Of a stretch of DNA of 64,000 nucleotides, positions 8,605 through 18,244 are shown in pieces. A program made the translations under genes and the position numbers. This stretch comes from CACIAM-69d sp001698445. Lineage in GTDB: Bacteria; Cyanobacteriota; Cyanobacteriia; CACIAM-69d. Each line of letters starts with the position of its first letter. Positions within the stretch are counted from its first letter, which is position 1. The stretch is taken from the NCBI RefSeq assembly GCF_043235035.1, contig NZ_JAZAQF010000078.1:186001-250000 (forward strand), in the 5' to 3' direction. Below the pieces are notes generated by a model that saw nothing but the letters and a program-made list of their open reading frames with translations, was not told where the DNA came from and ran no database searches.

Positions 8605-10287
8605 CTAGGGAGCTGGTGGTGGGTTGGGTGCGTCGGTGGGTTCCGGATCGGGCGGATCAAGGCGGGAACGATCGAAGGCCCGATCAAACGTGGCTTTCAT
8701 GGCGGCCTGGATTCGATCGGGATCCGGTTTGCGGCCGCCCATCAAGTCTCCGAAATAGACACAGGCTCCCTCTCCCAAGGCCAGGGTATAGGCCGCCGCC
8801 CAGGAAGCGGCGATCGCACTGCCAAAACCGGGGACAAATTTCACCAACTCCCGCCCGATCGCCTGGGCCAAAAATCCGCCCGCGATCGTGCTGATGATGC
8901 CCCCCACTTGCGATCGAGTGAGTTTTTGCCCATAGAGCTGTCCCAACAGGCCAACCATGGAAACTTGCAGCGCCGTCAGCACCGGCATGGATGCAAAGGG
9001 CAAGGGCACGGCCTCAACTGCCGCCGCTGCCGCCGCAAAGGCCAACACATAGCGCCGCCCCACATCCCGATAGAGGTTGCTGATTTGACGGCCCGGCTCC
9101 CCGTCCAAAACCGAATCCAACAATTGATGGATGGTGCGGGCTTCGGCTTCCGGCAGCAAATCCGCCAGGGCATCGCGCAAGGCTTCCAAACCATAAAAAG
9201 TGGGGTGATAGTCATCCTCCTCGCGGGTGAAATCCAACAGCACAGCGCGATCGAACAGGCCCGCAAAGGCTTCCTGCAACGCCGCAAAGGGCCGGGCCAC
9301 CGCCTCCAAGCTCAGAGGATCCGCCGGGTGATCTTCAATCGTTGGTGGATAAACCTCATGCAAACAGGTGACCGCCAACAAGCAAGGCACGGCGGGATAG
9401 CGTTGGCGCAGGGTGGCGACCACTTGCCGCAGGGTTTCGGTGGCAAAGTCGTTGATCTTCACCGTGAGGATCAAAATCCTGGCCCGATCGGGATCTTCGT
9501 CAAAATCCGTCAGCAGGGCTTGGGCGATCGCCTGGCTGTCCCGTTCCGCATCCCCCAAACCCACCGTGTCCGTGAAAATCAGCAACGGCAACTCATCGGA
9601 GGGATAGGCATAGCGTGCCGTGTGTTGAGTATGGGGCCGAAAGCCTTGGCCCACAATTTCTGCCGAAACTCCCGTTAGCCCTCGGACGATCGAACTTTTG
9701 CCCGCCTGGGGTTTTCCCAACAGGGGCACTTCCGTGGTGGGCAGTTGGGCCCGCACTTCCGCCAACACCGCCGCCACCCGATCGTCACTGACGCTAAACC
9801 ATTGGGTCAGGGATTGCACCCCCTGGGCCAGGGTTTCGCCGGGTTTGAGATGACCTAGGGCGGCAGATAGATCCGGCAAATTCTTTGGTAGATTCGGCAA
9901 ATTTTTTGGCAAATTTGGCAAGTTCGGCAGATTAGGTAAATTCGGCAAATTAACCGACCAATTACGAGGCAAATTGGGTAATTCCGTCGGTAAGTTGGGC
10001 AGGTTTGGCAAACTGGGTAAATTCGGCAAACTCAAGCCCGTCAGCCGATCCTTCGCCGATTGCCAAGCATTGGTCCACAACCCCGGGCGCTGTGGCTCGC
10101 GGGGCGACTCCCCGATCGGCTCTGGAGACGGCTCCGCATCCTGGCCCGTTGTGCCTTCTGGAATCATGTCCGGCGGCATGACTTCCGGCGGCTCGATCGC
10201 CCCCGACGAGGGCCCATCAGCCTGGCGATCGGCCCCTGAGGCTTTTATTTCTGTTGGTTCAGGAGCGGGGGAATCAAAATCCGGCAT
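8605..10287 (-). CDS. GTPase with LPN-repeat stalk and DUF697-like membrane domain
   Basis: About 560 residues from ATG 10287; the frame runs upstream into AT-rich DNA, so longer starts are unlikely. The order is: an acidic/Pro-rich N-terminus (1-70); a region built of LPN units (about 87-138, for example LPNLPNLPNLP); the GTPase domain with G1 GKPQAGKS (about 191-198) and G3 DTVG (240-243); then a helical domain with hydrophobic segments resembling DUF697/YcjF GTPases. The G4 motif NKxD is replaced by TCLH (about 307-310), so guanine specificity is doubtful. It is probably membrane-associated. Related Era-like GTPases occur in most cyanobacteria without assigned roles. A second DUF697-type GTPase is encoded at 35815-37302. 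Confidence 0.8.
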   Translation of the reverse strand: MPDFDSPAPEPTEIKASGADRQADGPSSGAIEPPEVMPPDMIPEGTTGQDAEPSPEPIGESPREPQRPGLWTNAWQSAKDRLTGLSLPNLPSLPNLPNLPTELPNLPRNWSVNLPNLPNLPNLPNLPKNLPNLPKNLPDLSAALGHLKPGETLAQGVQSLTQWFSVSDDRVAAVLAEVRAQLPTTEVPLLGKPQAGKSSIVRGLTGVSAEIVGQGFRPHTQHTARYAYPSDELPLLIFTDTVGLGDAERDSQAIAQALLTDFDEDPDRARILILTVKINDFATETLRQVVATLRQRYPAVPCLLAVTCLHEVYPPTIEDHPADPLSLEAVARPFAALQEAFAGLFDRAVLLDFTREEDDYHPTFYGLEALRDALADLLPEAEARTIHQLLDSVLDGEPGRQISNLYRDVGRRYVLAFAAAAAAVEAVPLPFASMPVLTALQVSMVGLLGQLYGQKLTRSQVGGIISTIAGGFLAQAIGRELVKFVPGFGSAIAASWAAAYTLALGEGACVYFGDLMGGRKPDPDRIQAAMKATFDRAFDRSRLDPPDPEPTDAPNPPPAP

Positions 10288-10711
10288 ATCAGCAATAGTT
10301 AGCGGTGGTTGCTGTCTGAAACGGGTCTTGAACAGGTCTTGGACGAAGATCGAGTGAAATTTGAATTTCCTTAAAGTTTGACTGGGAATTTTCGCTTGAA
10401 ATTTAATGAATGCACTCAAATCTCAATAATCCAAAGCATAACTTTAAACCAAGGATTCAATCTCTCAAAATCGCGGCCGCAATCGGTTAGAACAGGTCTA
10501 GCGCCTGAAGATTGTCTGCAATTCCTACACCGCTCCTATCATTCAATGGCATTGGTTACGGGTGATGACAGGTGAGCATTCAGCCCTGGTCTGGGACAGC
10601 GATCGCCCGTCAAACTACAGAACTGGGATTTTGTAGCGAATCGATCGGTTCCTGATAAAAGGTGCTGGCTACGATGGCGGATCCCAGTTGTGTTTTAGGA
10701 GTGGCGATCGG
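10288..10711. other. Divergent intergenic region
   Basis: About 420 bases between the start of the minus-strand GTPase gene and the plus-strand M16 peptidase. It is AT-rich at 10310-10450. A weak hairpin (CTACAG at about 10612 with TTGTAG at about 10632) is seen. It probably carries divergent promoters; no gene is supported. Confidence 0.5.
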
Positions 10712-11998
10712 ATGGTACAGAGTCCTTGGAGAACTGAGCAAGCTCCTCGCCCCAACCGTCAACAGCCGGAGCTGTGGCAATTGGCCAATGGTTTGCGGGT
10801 GGTTTATCACTATGTGCCCGTTAGCCCGGTGGTGACCATGGATGTGTGGGTGAAGGCGGGGGCTGTGGCTGAACCGATCGCCTGGGATGGGATGGCGCAC
10901 TTCCTAGAACACATGATTTTTAAGGGTACTGACCGGTTGGGCCCCGGGGAATTTGACCGGGCGATCGAGAGTCGTGGCGGAGCCACCAACGCCGCCACCA
11001 GTCACGATTATGCCCATTATTTCGTGACCACGGCGGTAGAACATGCGGAAGCCACCCTGCCCCACTTGGCGGAGTTGTTGCTGAATGCGACGATTCCCGA
11101 CCAGGAATTTGAGCTGGAGCGATCGGTGGTGCTCGAAGAAATCCGCCAGGCCTATGACAGCCCCGATTGGGTGGGATTTCAGATGCTGCTGTCGCGGGTC
11201 TATCCCGACCATGCCTATGGGCGATCGGTCTTGGGCAGTGAAGAATCCTTGATGAAGCGATCGCCCGCTGAGATGCGGCGGTTCCATGCCTGTCACTACC
11301 AACCGGAAAATCTGGTGGTGGCCCTGGTGGGAGGATTGCCGCCCGATCGCGCCCGTCACTTGATGGAATCGGCCTTTGCGGCCTTTGGTCAGCCCCAAGC
11401 CTGTCCTCCCCAGCCGATCGGGCAAACTCCGCCGATTGCAGCCGTCCATCGCCAAGAACTGCATCGGCCCTATCTTGAACAGGCTCGGGTGATGATGGCC
11501 TGGACGGGGCCCAGCTTGCAGAACATTGAAGATACCTATGCTCTGGAAGTGCTGGCCACTGTCCTCGGCATCGGGCGCACCTCGCGTTTGGTCAGCGATT
11601 TGCGCGAAGACCGGCAATGGGTTTTGGCGATCGACTGCGAAGCCAGCGCCCAACGGGATGCCAGCTTACTCACGATCGGCGCTTGGCTAGATGTGCGAGA
11701 TGTGGGCGTGGTGGAGGCCTGCATTTGTGATCATCTGGCCCTGCTGCGCGATCACCCCATTAACCCGATCGAGCTGAAGCGGGCCCAGCGTCTCCTGTGC
11801 AGCGACTATATTTTCGCCACGGAAACCCCCAACCAACTCGCCAGCCTCTATGGCTACTACGGCCTGTTGGATCAATTGCCAGAAGCAACGGTTTATCCTG
11901 ATCGGATCCAGGCCGTGGGCCCCGAAGACGTGCAACGGGTGGCGCAAAAATATCTTTCCCCCGATCGCTATGCCATGGTTACTTTGGTTCCGTCCTAG
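10712..11998 (+). CDS. M16 family zinc metallopeptidase (processing-peptidase-like)
   Basis: About 428 residues from ATG 10712, which has AGGAG ten bases upstream (10697-10701); a TTG at 10688 is less likely. The inverted zinc motif HxxEH is present (HFLEHMIFKGT, about residues 63-73), and the downstream Glu ligand is in SVVLEEIRQAYD. The domain order is an M16 catalytic half followed by the C-terminal M16_C half (PENLVVALVGG, TSRLVSDLREDRQWV). There is no signal peptide. Cyanobacteria often encode two M16 proteins in tandem, one active and one not; only one is here. It is likely cytoplasmic or periplasm-facing peptide degradation; the substrate is unknown. Confidence 0.9.
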   Translation: MVQSPWRTEQAPRPNRQQPELWQLANGLRVVYHYVPVSPVVTMDVWVKAGAVAEPIAWDGMAHFLEHMIFKGTDRLGPGEFDRAIESRGGATNAATSHDYAHYFVTTAVEHAEATLPHLAELLLNATIPDQEFELERSVVLEEIRQAYDSPDWVGFQMLLSRVYPDHAYGRSVLGSEESLMKRSPAEMRRFHACHYQPENLVVALVGGLPPDRARHLMESAFAAFGQPQACPPQPIGQTPPIAAVHRQELHRPYLEQARVMMAWTGPSLQNIEDTYALEVLATVLGIGRTSRLVSDLREDRQWVLAIDCEASAQRDASLLTIGAWLDVRDVGVVEACICDHLALLRDHPINPIELKRAQRLLCSDYIFATETPNQLASLYGYYGLLDQLPEATVYPDRIQAVGPEDVQRVAQKYLSPDRYAMVTLVPS

Positions 11999-12019
11999 AG
12001 TGGGATCGATCGACCAAGA

Positions 12020-12039
12020 CAAGGGGTTTCAGTCCCTTG
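12020..12039. terminator. Hairpin between convergent genes
   Basis: CAAGGG at 12020 pairs with CCCTTG at 12034-12039, with GTTTCAGT in the loop; it is related to the CAAGGGG...CCCCTTG palindromes found elsewhere in the window. Placed 20 bases after the M16 gene and facing the flippase gene end, it may act as a bidirectional terminator. There is no T-run, so confidence is limited. Confidence 0.4.
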
Positions 12040-12124
12040 CGCCCACCACGATGAATGCTGGGCAAGTCCGAAAATCAATCGGCTTGCACAGCAACCAACT
12101 CCTAACCGTTGATTAACCCTTGGA

Positions 12125-13417
12125 TTAACCCTTGGCTTTCATGGCCAACTCGCGCCGCCAGAAAAAGGCCGCCGCTCCCCACAATCCCACCATCTTGAAC
12201 GTTTCCGAAGCCAGCGTCGCCCAAATGGCCCCTGCCCAAGAATAGGACGGAATCAAGATTAGGTTCAGCACCACATTCAACATGGCAGCGGTGACTTGAA
12301 TTAAGCTCCGTTGCCCCTGGTGACCCGAAGAGGTGAGGCAATCGGCCGCCAAATACTGCATTCCCAAAATCAAATGCACGGGGGCGAACCAACGCAACAC
12401 CCCGATCGCCTCGCGATATTCCGACCCCAAAATCCACTCCACCACCGGGGCACAGAAAAACATCCCCAATCCCCCCAGCACCCCGTAACCCACGATCAGC
12501 GGAAACAGGCGCTTAGCAAATTGAATACTGCCGTCAATGCCATTAGTGCCCGCCTGGAAAAAGCGAGCATAATTCGCCGCGCCAATGGCCAAGATCGGCT
12601 GGTAGCCCACATCCACAAACCGATAGCCCGCCCCATAGATCCCGGCAGCCTCTTCATTCACCAAACTGGAGAGCAGGGTTTTATCGGCATTGGCATTAAT
12701 GGTTTCAGCGGAACCAGCAATGGAAAAGTAAAACCCTTGGCCCAATTCCCAATCGCAATTTGGTTTGGGCCAAAGGGGCCAGCCCGCCTGCCGACTGGCC
12801 AACACGAAGGCCGCAAAGGCCGGCAACACTGACGCAATGCAGTAAAAAATCGACCAAGTTTCTGCCGATCGCCAGTCGGGAACCAACCACAGGGCCCCCA
12901 CCGCCAAAAGCTTCACGGCGCTGAAAGCCACCTTGAGCTGGGCTGGGCGAGCCGCCACCCCCACCGATAAAAACGCCGAGCTGCTAAATTCCAGCAGACA
13001 AACGCCCCAATAGTCCCCCAGGGCCATCCACAGCACCAACCAGGGGGAAACTTGGCTGCCCCAAATTCGACTCGCCAGCAACATCACCAACCCAATGCCC
13101 AGCAGGGAAGACCAGCCCCAAACGAATAGGGACTTGCCCCACTCGGTGCGGAAGCTGCTGCGATCGCGCGAAACCGTCCGCATCAACAAATGGGCATAAC
13201 CAACCCCAATGAAAGGTGAAAGCATTGCCACCAAAGACAACACCCCGATCAGTTCGCCATACTCTTTGGATCCCAAAAACCGCGCCACAAAGATGAAGTA
13301 CAGCGCCTGGATCGCCACGCTAATTACCCTGGCGGCAATCATCCAGAGGTTGTCTTGCACTGAGGATTTCCCCAGAGTGGTGCGCAGGTGTTGCAGGACT
13401 CCTCGAAGGTTGGGCAT
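12125..13417 (-). CDS. Polysaccharide flippase (Wzx/MurJ-like, oligosaccharidyl-lipid export)
   Basis: A 430-residue polytopic membrane protein with about 12 hydrophobic helices. The N-terminus (DNLWMIAARVISVAIQALYF, VARFLGSKEYGELIGVLSL) is typical of the polysaccharide biosynthesis (PST/Wzx) family in the MOP superfamily, where lipid-linked sugar repeat units are flipped across the plasma membrane. NADKTLLSSLVNEEAAGIYGAGYR in the middle also matches this family. Neighbours are a GH9 glycanase downstream on the same strand and, farther away, the exopolysaccharide island at 29-34 kb. It probably serves exopolysaccharide or O-antigen export; the substrate is unknown. Confidence 0.88.
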   Translation of the reverse strand: MPNLRGVLQHLRTTLGKSSVQDNLWMIAARVISVAIQALYFIFVARFLGSKEYGELIGVLSLVAMLSPFIGVGYAHLLMRTVSRDRSSFRTEWGKSLFVWGWSSLLGIGLVMLLASRIWGSQVSPWLVLWMALGDYWGVCLLEFSSSAFLSVGVAARPAQLKVAFSAVKLLAVGALWLVPDWRSAETWSIFYCIASVLPAFAAFVLASRQAGWPLWPKPNCDWELGQGFYFSIAGSAETINANADKTLLSSLVNEEAAGIYGAGYRFVDVGYQPILAIGAANYARFFQAGTNGIDGSIQFAKRLFPLIVGYGVLGGLGMFFCAPVVEWILGSEYREAIGVLRWFAPVHLILGMQYLAADCLTSSGHQGQRSLIQVTAAMLNVVLNLILIPSYSWAGAIWATLASETFKMVGLWGAAAFFWRRELAMKAKG

Positions 13418-13500
13418 AGGAGCTAGTGAGTGAAGAGTGGAAAGGAGTGGAAAATTGCACCCAAACTAACACCGTCGCCCCACAAAACTTCTGAAAAAGA

Positions 13501-15423
13501 TTACGGACTGGTAATACTGGCCAGCAAACGAACGTAGGCCGCTTGATAGTAAATGGCTGGTTCCGTAAGTTCCCAACTATTCACCGGCCAGCCGGTGGGT
13601 GAGTCGAGATAGCGCTTTTGAATCGGCTGTTGCTTCACGGATTCTTGGTTGCCGGTGTAGTCGCGGTTGGGCCCGCCCACCAAATATCCGGGAGCCGGGC
13701 CCGGCTTACCGGGGGCAACGCGCTCATACACACCGCGCCCCAACCATTCGTGATACATGCTGGTGATCGATCGCTCGGCTCCCAGACTGCCCATGTTGGT
13801 CAGGTACACAAACCCCAAGGGATTCACGCCATGGAGGTAGTGCAAGTGGGCCATGGCCCGGGCTTGTAGGCTGGCGTTGCGATCGGGCACTGCGCCATAG
13901 CGAATTGCGTCCCGGTTGCTGTTGCCATAATTGGCCTGGACTTGGTTGCTGCCCCAGTGATATTGCTCATCGGGCAGAGACACTCGATAGGGATCCAGAT
14001 CCATACGCAAGCCGTAGGCCTGGGTTTGGGTGCGCACCATGTCCACGAATCGATCGCGAATTTGCTTGACCAAGGTGGCATCTGCGTTGGGCAAGCGGGT
14101 GTAGAGCAGCAGTGCATCGCCTTCGTGGGCCCGATACCGACCCCAAACGTTGTCGTTCCAAGGCTGGGAAGCGGTGAGATATTTTGCAAGTTGGGTGCTG
14201 TAGTCGGGGTTGCCGGTGAGGGCAAACAGGTGAACAGCGGCGGCGGCAGCGTTGCCCTGTTGCTCGGGCACGGGGCGATCGGCATCCCCGGCTTTAATTT
14301 CCTGGGTGTCGCAATCGGTCTTGAGGGGATTTTGCTGGAACCAGTTCCAAGCCCGAATGGCCCGCTGTTCCAAATCTCGGGACTCCCCTTGCAGGGCGGG
14401 AAACTGCCGATAGACTCGGGCCGCATGGGCAAAGGCGGCCGCCGTGGCGATCGTGGAGGAAGAGCATTTGGGCCCGTAATATCGGGGGCGACGATCTTGG
14501 CTGGGGCGATCGGCCGCATTGTGATCCAACACGCCCACCTTGATCAACACGCCGCCATCGGCTTCCTGCATTCGCTTCAGCCAATCCACCTCCCACTTAA
14601 TCTCATCGATGAGGTCGGGGATACCGTTGCCCGATTCGGGAATGTTGAACCGATCGGTGAAGGCTCGGGGGTTTTCTTCGTAGGCCGTCAGCAGTTGATT
14701 CACCACGGGGCCCGCAAAGGTGCTGTATTTGTTCGTATCACCTGCATCAAACCATCCCCCTCGCAGGTCGCGGGCCGTGGCGGGGTCATCCTTGGCACTG
14801 ACCGATCGAGCCTGGGAATCCTGATTGGGGCCCAAAAAAGCTGCCGCATCTTGCCACTTCCCAGCCACAGAACCCGTTTTGTTAAAACCCGCCCGCTGGT
14901 AATAAAACACACGCGTGGCGGTCACCAAGTTTTTTTGGTAAACATTGGCCTGAATTTGAAAGGGAAATGATCGCTCGCCCCGTTCTCGATCGACCACCAC
15001 ATAGGTTCCCGATTGTTTCACGGTCGAAAAATCAAAATGCCAGGCCCGATCGCCCGATTGACCGTGGATTTGGCCCCCATTCCAAGGGGTAAGAGCACCC
15101 GAAAAAACCACTGCATTAGTCGAGGTATTTCGGACTTCATAAACCGATCCCGGCGTGAAGGCTCGGTTGGCATTTTCACCCCGCTGCGGAGAAGCAATCA
15201 CCGCCACTTTGGGATCCTGAGGTCGATAGCCAAACTGATCCACCAAAATTCGAGGAATGGGTTCATTACCACCCCCAGTTCCCCCGTTGAATGGCAGTAA
15301 TGCCCAAGCCTGCATAGTGTATTGGAACAGCGATCGATTCGCTAAGGATTGAGACCCGAAATCCATAATCCCTAGCCCCGCCAGCAACGCTCCACCCAAC
15401 CAAACCCACTTCCAACGTTGCAT
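13501..15423 (-). CDS. Glycoside hydrolase family 9 (endoglucanase-like) with N-terminal Ig-like domain
   Basis: About 640 residues from ATG 15423, with a strong ribosome site (AAGGAGAAAGG) upstream. An N-terminal hydrophobic segment (WVWLGGALLAGLGIM) acts as signal or anchor. A Gly-rich linker leads to a CelD_N-type Ig-like domain (about residues 55-160, RILVDQFGYRPQDPKVAV). The GH9 (alpha/alpha)6 barrel follows, with the catalytic-base motif GGWFDAGD (about 222-229) and SGNGIPDLIDEIKWEVDW. The likely acid Glu is in WELTEPAIYYQAAYV near the C-terminus. The protein should be exported and cleave beta-1,4-glucan or a similar polymer. It is encoded 83 bases upstream of the flippase gene on the same strand, suggesting a role in cell-surface polysaccharide turnover; that link is inference. 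Confidence 0.9.
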   Translation of the reverse strand: MQRWKWVWLGGALLAGLGIMDFGSQSLANRSLFQYTMQAWALLPFNGGTGGGNEPIPRILVDQFGYRPQDPKVAVIASPQRGENANRAFTPGSVYEVRNTSTNAVVFSGALTPWNGGQIHGQSGDRAWHFDFSTVKQSGTYVVVDRERGERSFPFQIQANVYQKNLVTATRVFYYQRAGFNKTGSVAGKWQDAAAFLGPNQDSQARSVSAKDDPATARDLRGGWFDAGDTNKYSTFAGPVVNQLLTAYEENPRAFTDRFNIPESGNGIPDLIDEIKWEVDWLKRMQEADGGVLIKVGVLDHNAADRPSQDRRPRYYGPKCSSSTIATAAAFAHAARVYRQFPALQGESRDLEQRAIRAWNWFQQNPLKTDCDTQEIKAGDADRPVPEQQGNAAAAAVHLFALTGNPDYSTQLAKYLTASQPWNDNVWGRYRAHEGDALLLYTRLPNADATLVKQIRDRFVDMVRTQTQAYGLRMDLDPYRVSLPDEQYHWGSNQVQANYGNSNRDAIRYGAVPDRNASLQARAMAHLHYLHGVNPLGFVYLTNMGSLGAERSITSMYHEWLGRGVYERVAPGKPGPAPGYLVGGPNRDYTGNQESVKQQPIQKRYLDSPTGWPVNSWELTEPAIYYQAAYVRLLASITSP

Positions 15424-15426
15424 CAC

Positions 15427-16080
15427 AAACCTTTCTCCTTGGGACAGGTGCTATTAGCCAAATTTGATTGCTAAGTAAAGCAATTGAGATCAGAACTCTA
15501 GGCAGTTATCTCAGATCATCATTTCAAGAAAAATGAGATTAACTACTTAAGAAAATGATTAGAGTTATTCAATATCAACAGATTATTTAAATATTTGGGT
15601 AAAGTAATATTGAAAAATTTTACTGAAAAGTTTGCTTGATATTTTTGGCTTGTATCAAATCAAACAACATAAGCAGGGAACAGAATTGGAATTAACTTCA
15701 AAGCTGATCACGATTGAACCAATGAATGGTTGCTTTCAGCCAATCAAATGGGTTGATACCTTGAGATGGTGCTTGTTAATTCCCAAATTTTCAACTTTAA
15801 AGTAGGTTGAGCGCAATGTTGCCATGACTGGCCTAGTATTCTTATCATACTAATGAAAAAAGCATCCAAACTCTGAAGGGGGATAGTCTTTAGATTGATC
15901 TTTTTTTGAGAGCGGTCTTTAACCGAATCTTCATAAATTAAGTTTCCAGATTTGCATCGTTTTTTGTACAAACTTTCTGGAAATTTGGCAATAATGCCAA
16001 CGGGCTGCGATCGGGAAGGAGAAAGAACCGCCCAAAATCAGCCCTGATCCCGCCCGATCGCCCCCTGATCCTCGGCAGCT
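15427..16080. other. AT-rich intergenic region
   Basis: About 650 bases between the GH9 gene start and the trpD stop, both on the minus strand. Strongly AT-rich from 15460 to 15980. It presumably contains the GH9 promoter. A 75-codon minus-strand frame at 15744-15971 has no recognisable content. No RNA gene or repeat was recognised. Confidence 0.5.
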
Positions 16081-17145
16081 TTAGGCTTTTAGGAATTCTC
16101 GTAGCGCCACCAGTTTTTCCCAGGCGGCCCCGCTCGCCAGGATTTCCTTGGCCCGAGCCACACCAACAGCACAGGCTTCCGGCGACCCGATCGGCTCAGC
16201 GATCGCCCCGGCAACTTGGAGGGCCAGGGAAGCATTGAGGGCCACGGCATCCCGCTGGGCGATCGAGCCTTGACCCTGAAGCACTTGCCGCAGAATTTCG
16301 GCATTTTCGCTGGGATCACCACCCACCAAGGCGGCCGTGGGCGCGGCTGCACAACCGGCCGCCACCGGATCCAACTCAAAGCGGGCGATCGCCCCATCGG
16401 CTAAAACAGCCAGATCGGTCACATCGGCCAACCCCCCTTCATCTAAACCTTCGCGCCCATGGAGGACGATCGCCCGCTGAGTGCCCAGCCGATTCAGGGC
16501 CCCGGCCATCACCTCAATCAAATCGCTTTTGAAAGTACCGATCACCTGGCCCGTGGGCCGCAGGGGATTCACCAGGGGCCCCAACAGGTTAAACACGGTG
16601 CGCACCTTCAGGGCTTGGCGAATGGGCGCGACGGCCTTCATGGCCGGATGCCAACCGGGCGCAAACAGAAATGTGATCCCCACCTGGTGTGCCGCCGCTT
16701 GGATTTGGGCAGGATCTGCGCCGAGGCGAATTCCCAGCGCCTCAAGCACATCGGCGGATCCCGACTTGCTGGAAGCGGCCCGGTTCCCATGCTTCACCAC
16801 CGTGACCCCAGCGGCGGCGGCCACAAAGGCGACGGCCGTGGAAATGTTGAAGGTGGAAGCCCCGTCGCCACCCGTGCCGCAAGTGTCGATCGAGGGGCTG
16901 GGCAGCGGATCGCCCATCACGCTCACCGATTGGCTCAGCAAAACCTGGGCCATCCCAGCCAGTTCATCGGCCGTTACCCCCTTGGCCTGGAGAGCAGCCA
17001 AAATTGCGCCCGATAGGGCCGGAGCCAGCCCATTATCCAACCAAGCTTGCATCAGTTGGGCGGCCTGAGCTTGGGACAGGGAGGCTCGATCGAGCAGTTG
17101 CTTCAACAGGGTGGGCCCATCAAAGGTCGTGGCGGCGGCAGTCAT
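16081..17145 (-). CDS. trpD: Anthranilate phosphoribosyltransferase
   Basis: A 354-residue protein. It transfers the phosphoribosyl group of PRPP to anthranilate in tryptophan biosynthesis, in the cytoplasm. The PRPP-binding motif GTGGDG (residues 90-95) and the substrate loop KHGNRAASSKSGSADVLEALG (from 118) are intact, as is the N-terminal helical domain. Length and start (ATG 17145) are normal. It is not in a trp operon here, as is usual in cyanobacteria. Upstream, after a divergent gap, lies tRNA-Gly. Confidence 0.97.
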   Translation of the reverse strand: MTAAATTFDGPTLLKQLLDRASLSQAQAAQLMQAWLDNGLAPALSGAILAALQAKGVTADELAGMAQVLLSQSVSVMGDPLPSPSIDTCGTGGDGASTFNISTAVAFVAAAAGVTVVKHGNRAASSKSGSADVLEALGIRLGADPAQIQAAAHQVGITFLFAPGWHPAMKAVAPIRQALKVRTVFNLLGPLVNPLRPTGQVIGTFKSDLIEVMAGALNRLGTQRAIVLHGREGLDEGGLADVTDLAVLADGAIARFELDPVAAGCAAAPTAALVGGDPSENAEILRQVLQGQGSIAQRDAVALNASLALQVAGAIAEPIGSPEACAVGVARAKEILASGAAWEKLVALREFLKA

Positions 17146-17319
17146 AACCGAAGCTCCAGGGGCGATCGCGCGAGAAAGTCCAGTGCTAGAATACTATCCG
17201 CGCTCAAAATTCCGGGCCCCCAAGCCGAGAATCAGCCCACCAATCCCCCTTGCTTGAGGGCTGGCTAGAGGTTGATTCAGTGGCTCAAAGGCAAGCAATT
17301 GGGGTAAAGTAACAACCGC

Positions 17320-17391
17320 GCGGGTGTAGTTCAGTGGTAGAACGTCAGCTTCCCAAGCTGAATGTCGTGGGTTCGAGTCCCATCACCCGCT
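17320..17391 (+). tRNA. tRNA-Gly (anticodon CCC)
   Basis: A 72-base cloverleaf. The acceptor arms are GCGGGTG and CACCCGC, the anticodon stem is TCAGC/GCTGA with loop TTCCCAA (anticodon CCC), and the T arm is GTGGG TTCGAGT CCCAT. No CCA is encoded. It reads GGG codons. Confidence 0.95.
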
Positions 17392-17419
17392 TGCAATTCA
17401 CCATACTCAGGTGTCGCCA

Positions 17420-18244
17420 TCAGGCTCCTGAAATCTCAACCTTTTCCTCTGCAAGAATAGCGGCCACTAGTTCGCAAAAACCTTCTCCCTCAGCGCTGGG
17501 AGTGATGTGCGCCGGTTGATGGAGCAGCTCGCTGAGGTAGGAACGCACGTTGGCCACGCCGACGGAGCGGGGAAAAAGGGTCGGGTCAAATAGGCTTTCA
17601 TCATTGGGGCTGTCCCCGATCGTCAGGACTTGATCGAGGGAACAACCGGGCCACAACAGTTCGATCGCCCGTTGGAGTCCCGCAGCCTTGTTTTGTTCTG
17701 GGAGCTTGATGTGGGCTTGCACGGCACTGTAGGTAAATCCCCAGCCCAAGGCCGCCAGCGATTCCCCCATGGCCGATAGGGTTTGGCGATCGATGCCCGG
17801 CAAATCTGCCAGATCAAAAGTCCAATCGGTGATTCGAAAGCGGTTATCGGGGGCCGGGTGCAGGCGGGGAAAATGATGATGAAATTCTGTTTGGAGGATG
17901 CCAAAGACATCGGCCAAGGCATCGCGATGGGTGATCGGGTCGGTTACGTCCACTAGCCATTGTCCCTCGGGTTGATCGCGCCGATAGAGCAGACCGCCGT
18001 TTTCCGCGATCGCCCCTGCGATCGGCAGGTATTCCACCAGGGCGCTAACCCAACCGGCCGATCGCCCGGTGACGATCAGGACGGGAATTCCGGCCTGTTG
18101 CAAGCGCTCCAAGGCCAAAAACAGGTGACTGGAAAATCGACCCGATCGGGTCAAGGTGCCGTCCATATCGGTGGCGATCGCCCGGAGGCCGGGAGCAAGG
18201 GCAGCGGCCATCGCCGCCAGCGAGGACTGAGGAGACAAGGGCAT
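17420..18244 (-). CDS. HAD-superfamily (class IIB) phosphatase
   Basis: About 274 residues from ATG 18244; the frame extends upstream without similarity. It has HAD motif I (ATDMDGTLT), motif II in VLIVTGRSAGW and motif III/IV in TIGDSPNDESLF, with a type-IIB cap domain between. Such enzymes dephosphorylate small sugar phosphates; mannosyl-3-phosphoglycerate and sucrose-phosphate phosphatases are relatives. The substrate cannot be told from sequence. It is cytoplasmic and has no operon partner. Its downstream end is 29 bases from the tRNA-Gly gene on the opposite strand. Confidence 0.88.
   Translation of the reverse strand: MPLSPQSSLAAMAAALAPGLRAIATDMDGTLTRSGRFSSHLFLALERLQQAGIPVLIVTGRSAGWVSALVEYLPIAGAIAENGGLLYRRDQPEGQWLVDVTDPITHRDALADVFGILQTEFHHHFPRLHPAPDNRFRITDWTFDLADLPGIDRQTLSAMGESLAALGWGFTYSAVQAHIKLPEQNKAAGLQRAIELLWPGCSLDQVLTIGDSPNDESLFDPTLFPRSVGVANVRSYLSELLHQPAHITPSAEGEGFCELVAAILAEEKVEISGA

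Noticed and set aside
8536..9678. A 380-codon open frame on the plus strand
   Set aside because: It is antisense to the LPN-repeat GTPase, whose motifs are clear. The frame shows no family features and uses codons typical of a shadow frame.
13942..14970. A 342-codon open frame on the plus strand
   Set aside because: Antisense to the GH9 gene, which has conserved catalytic motifs.
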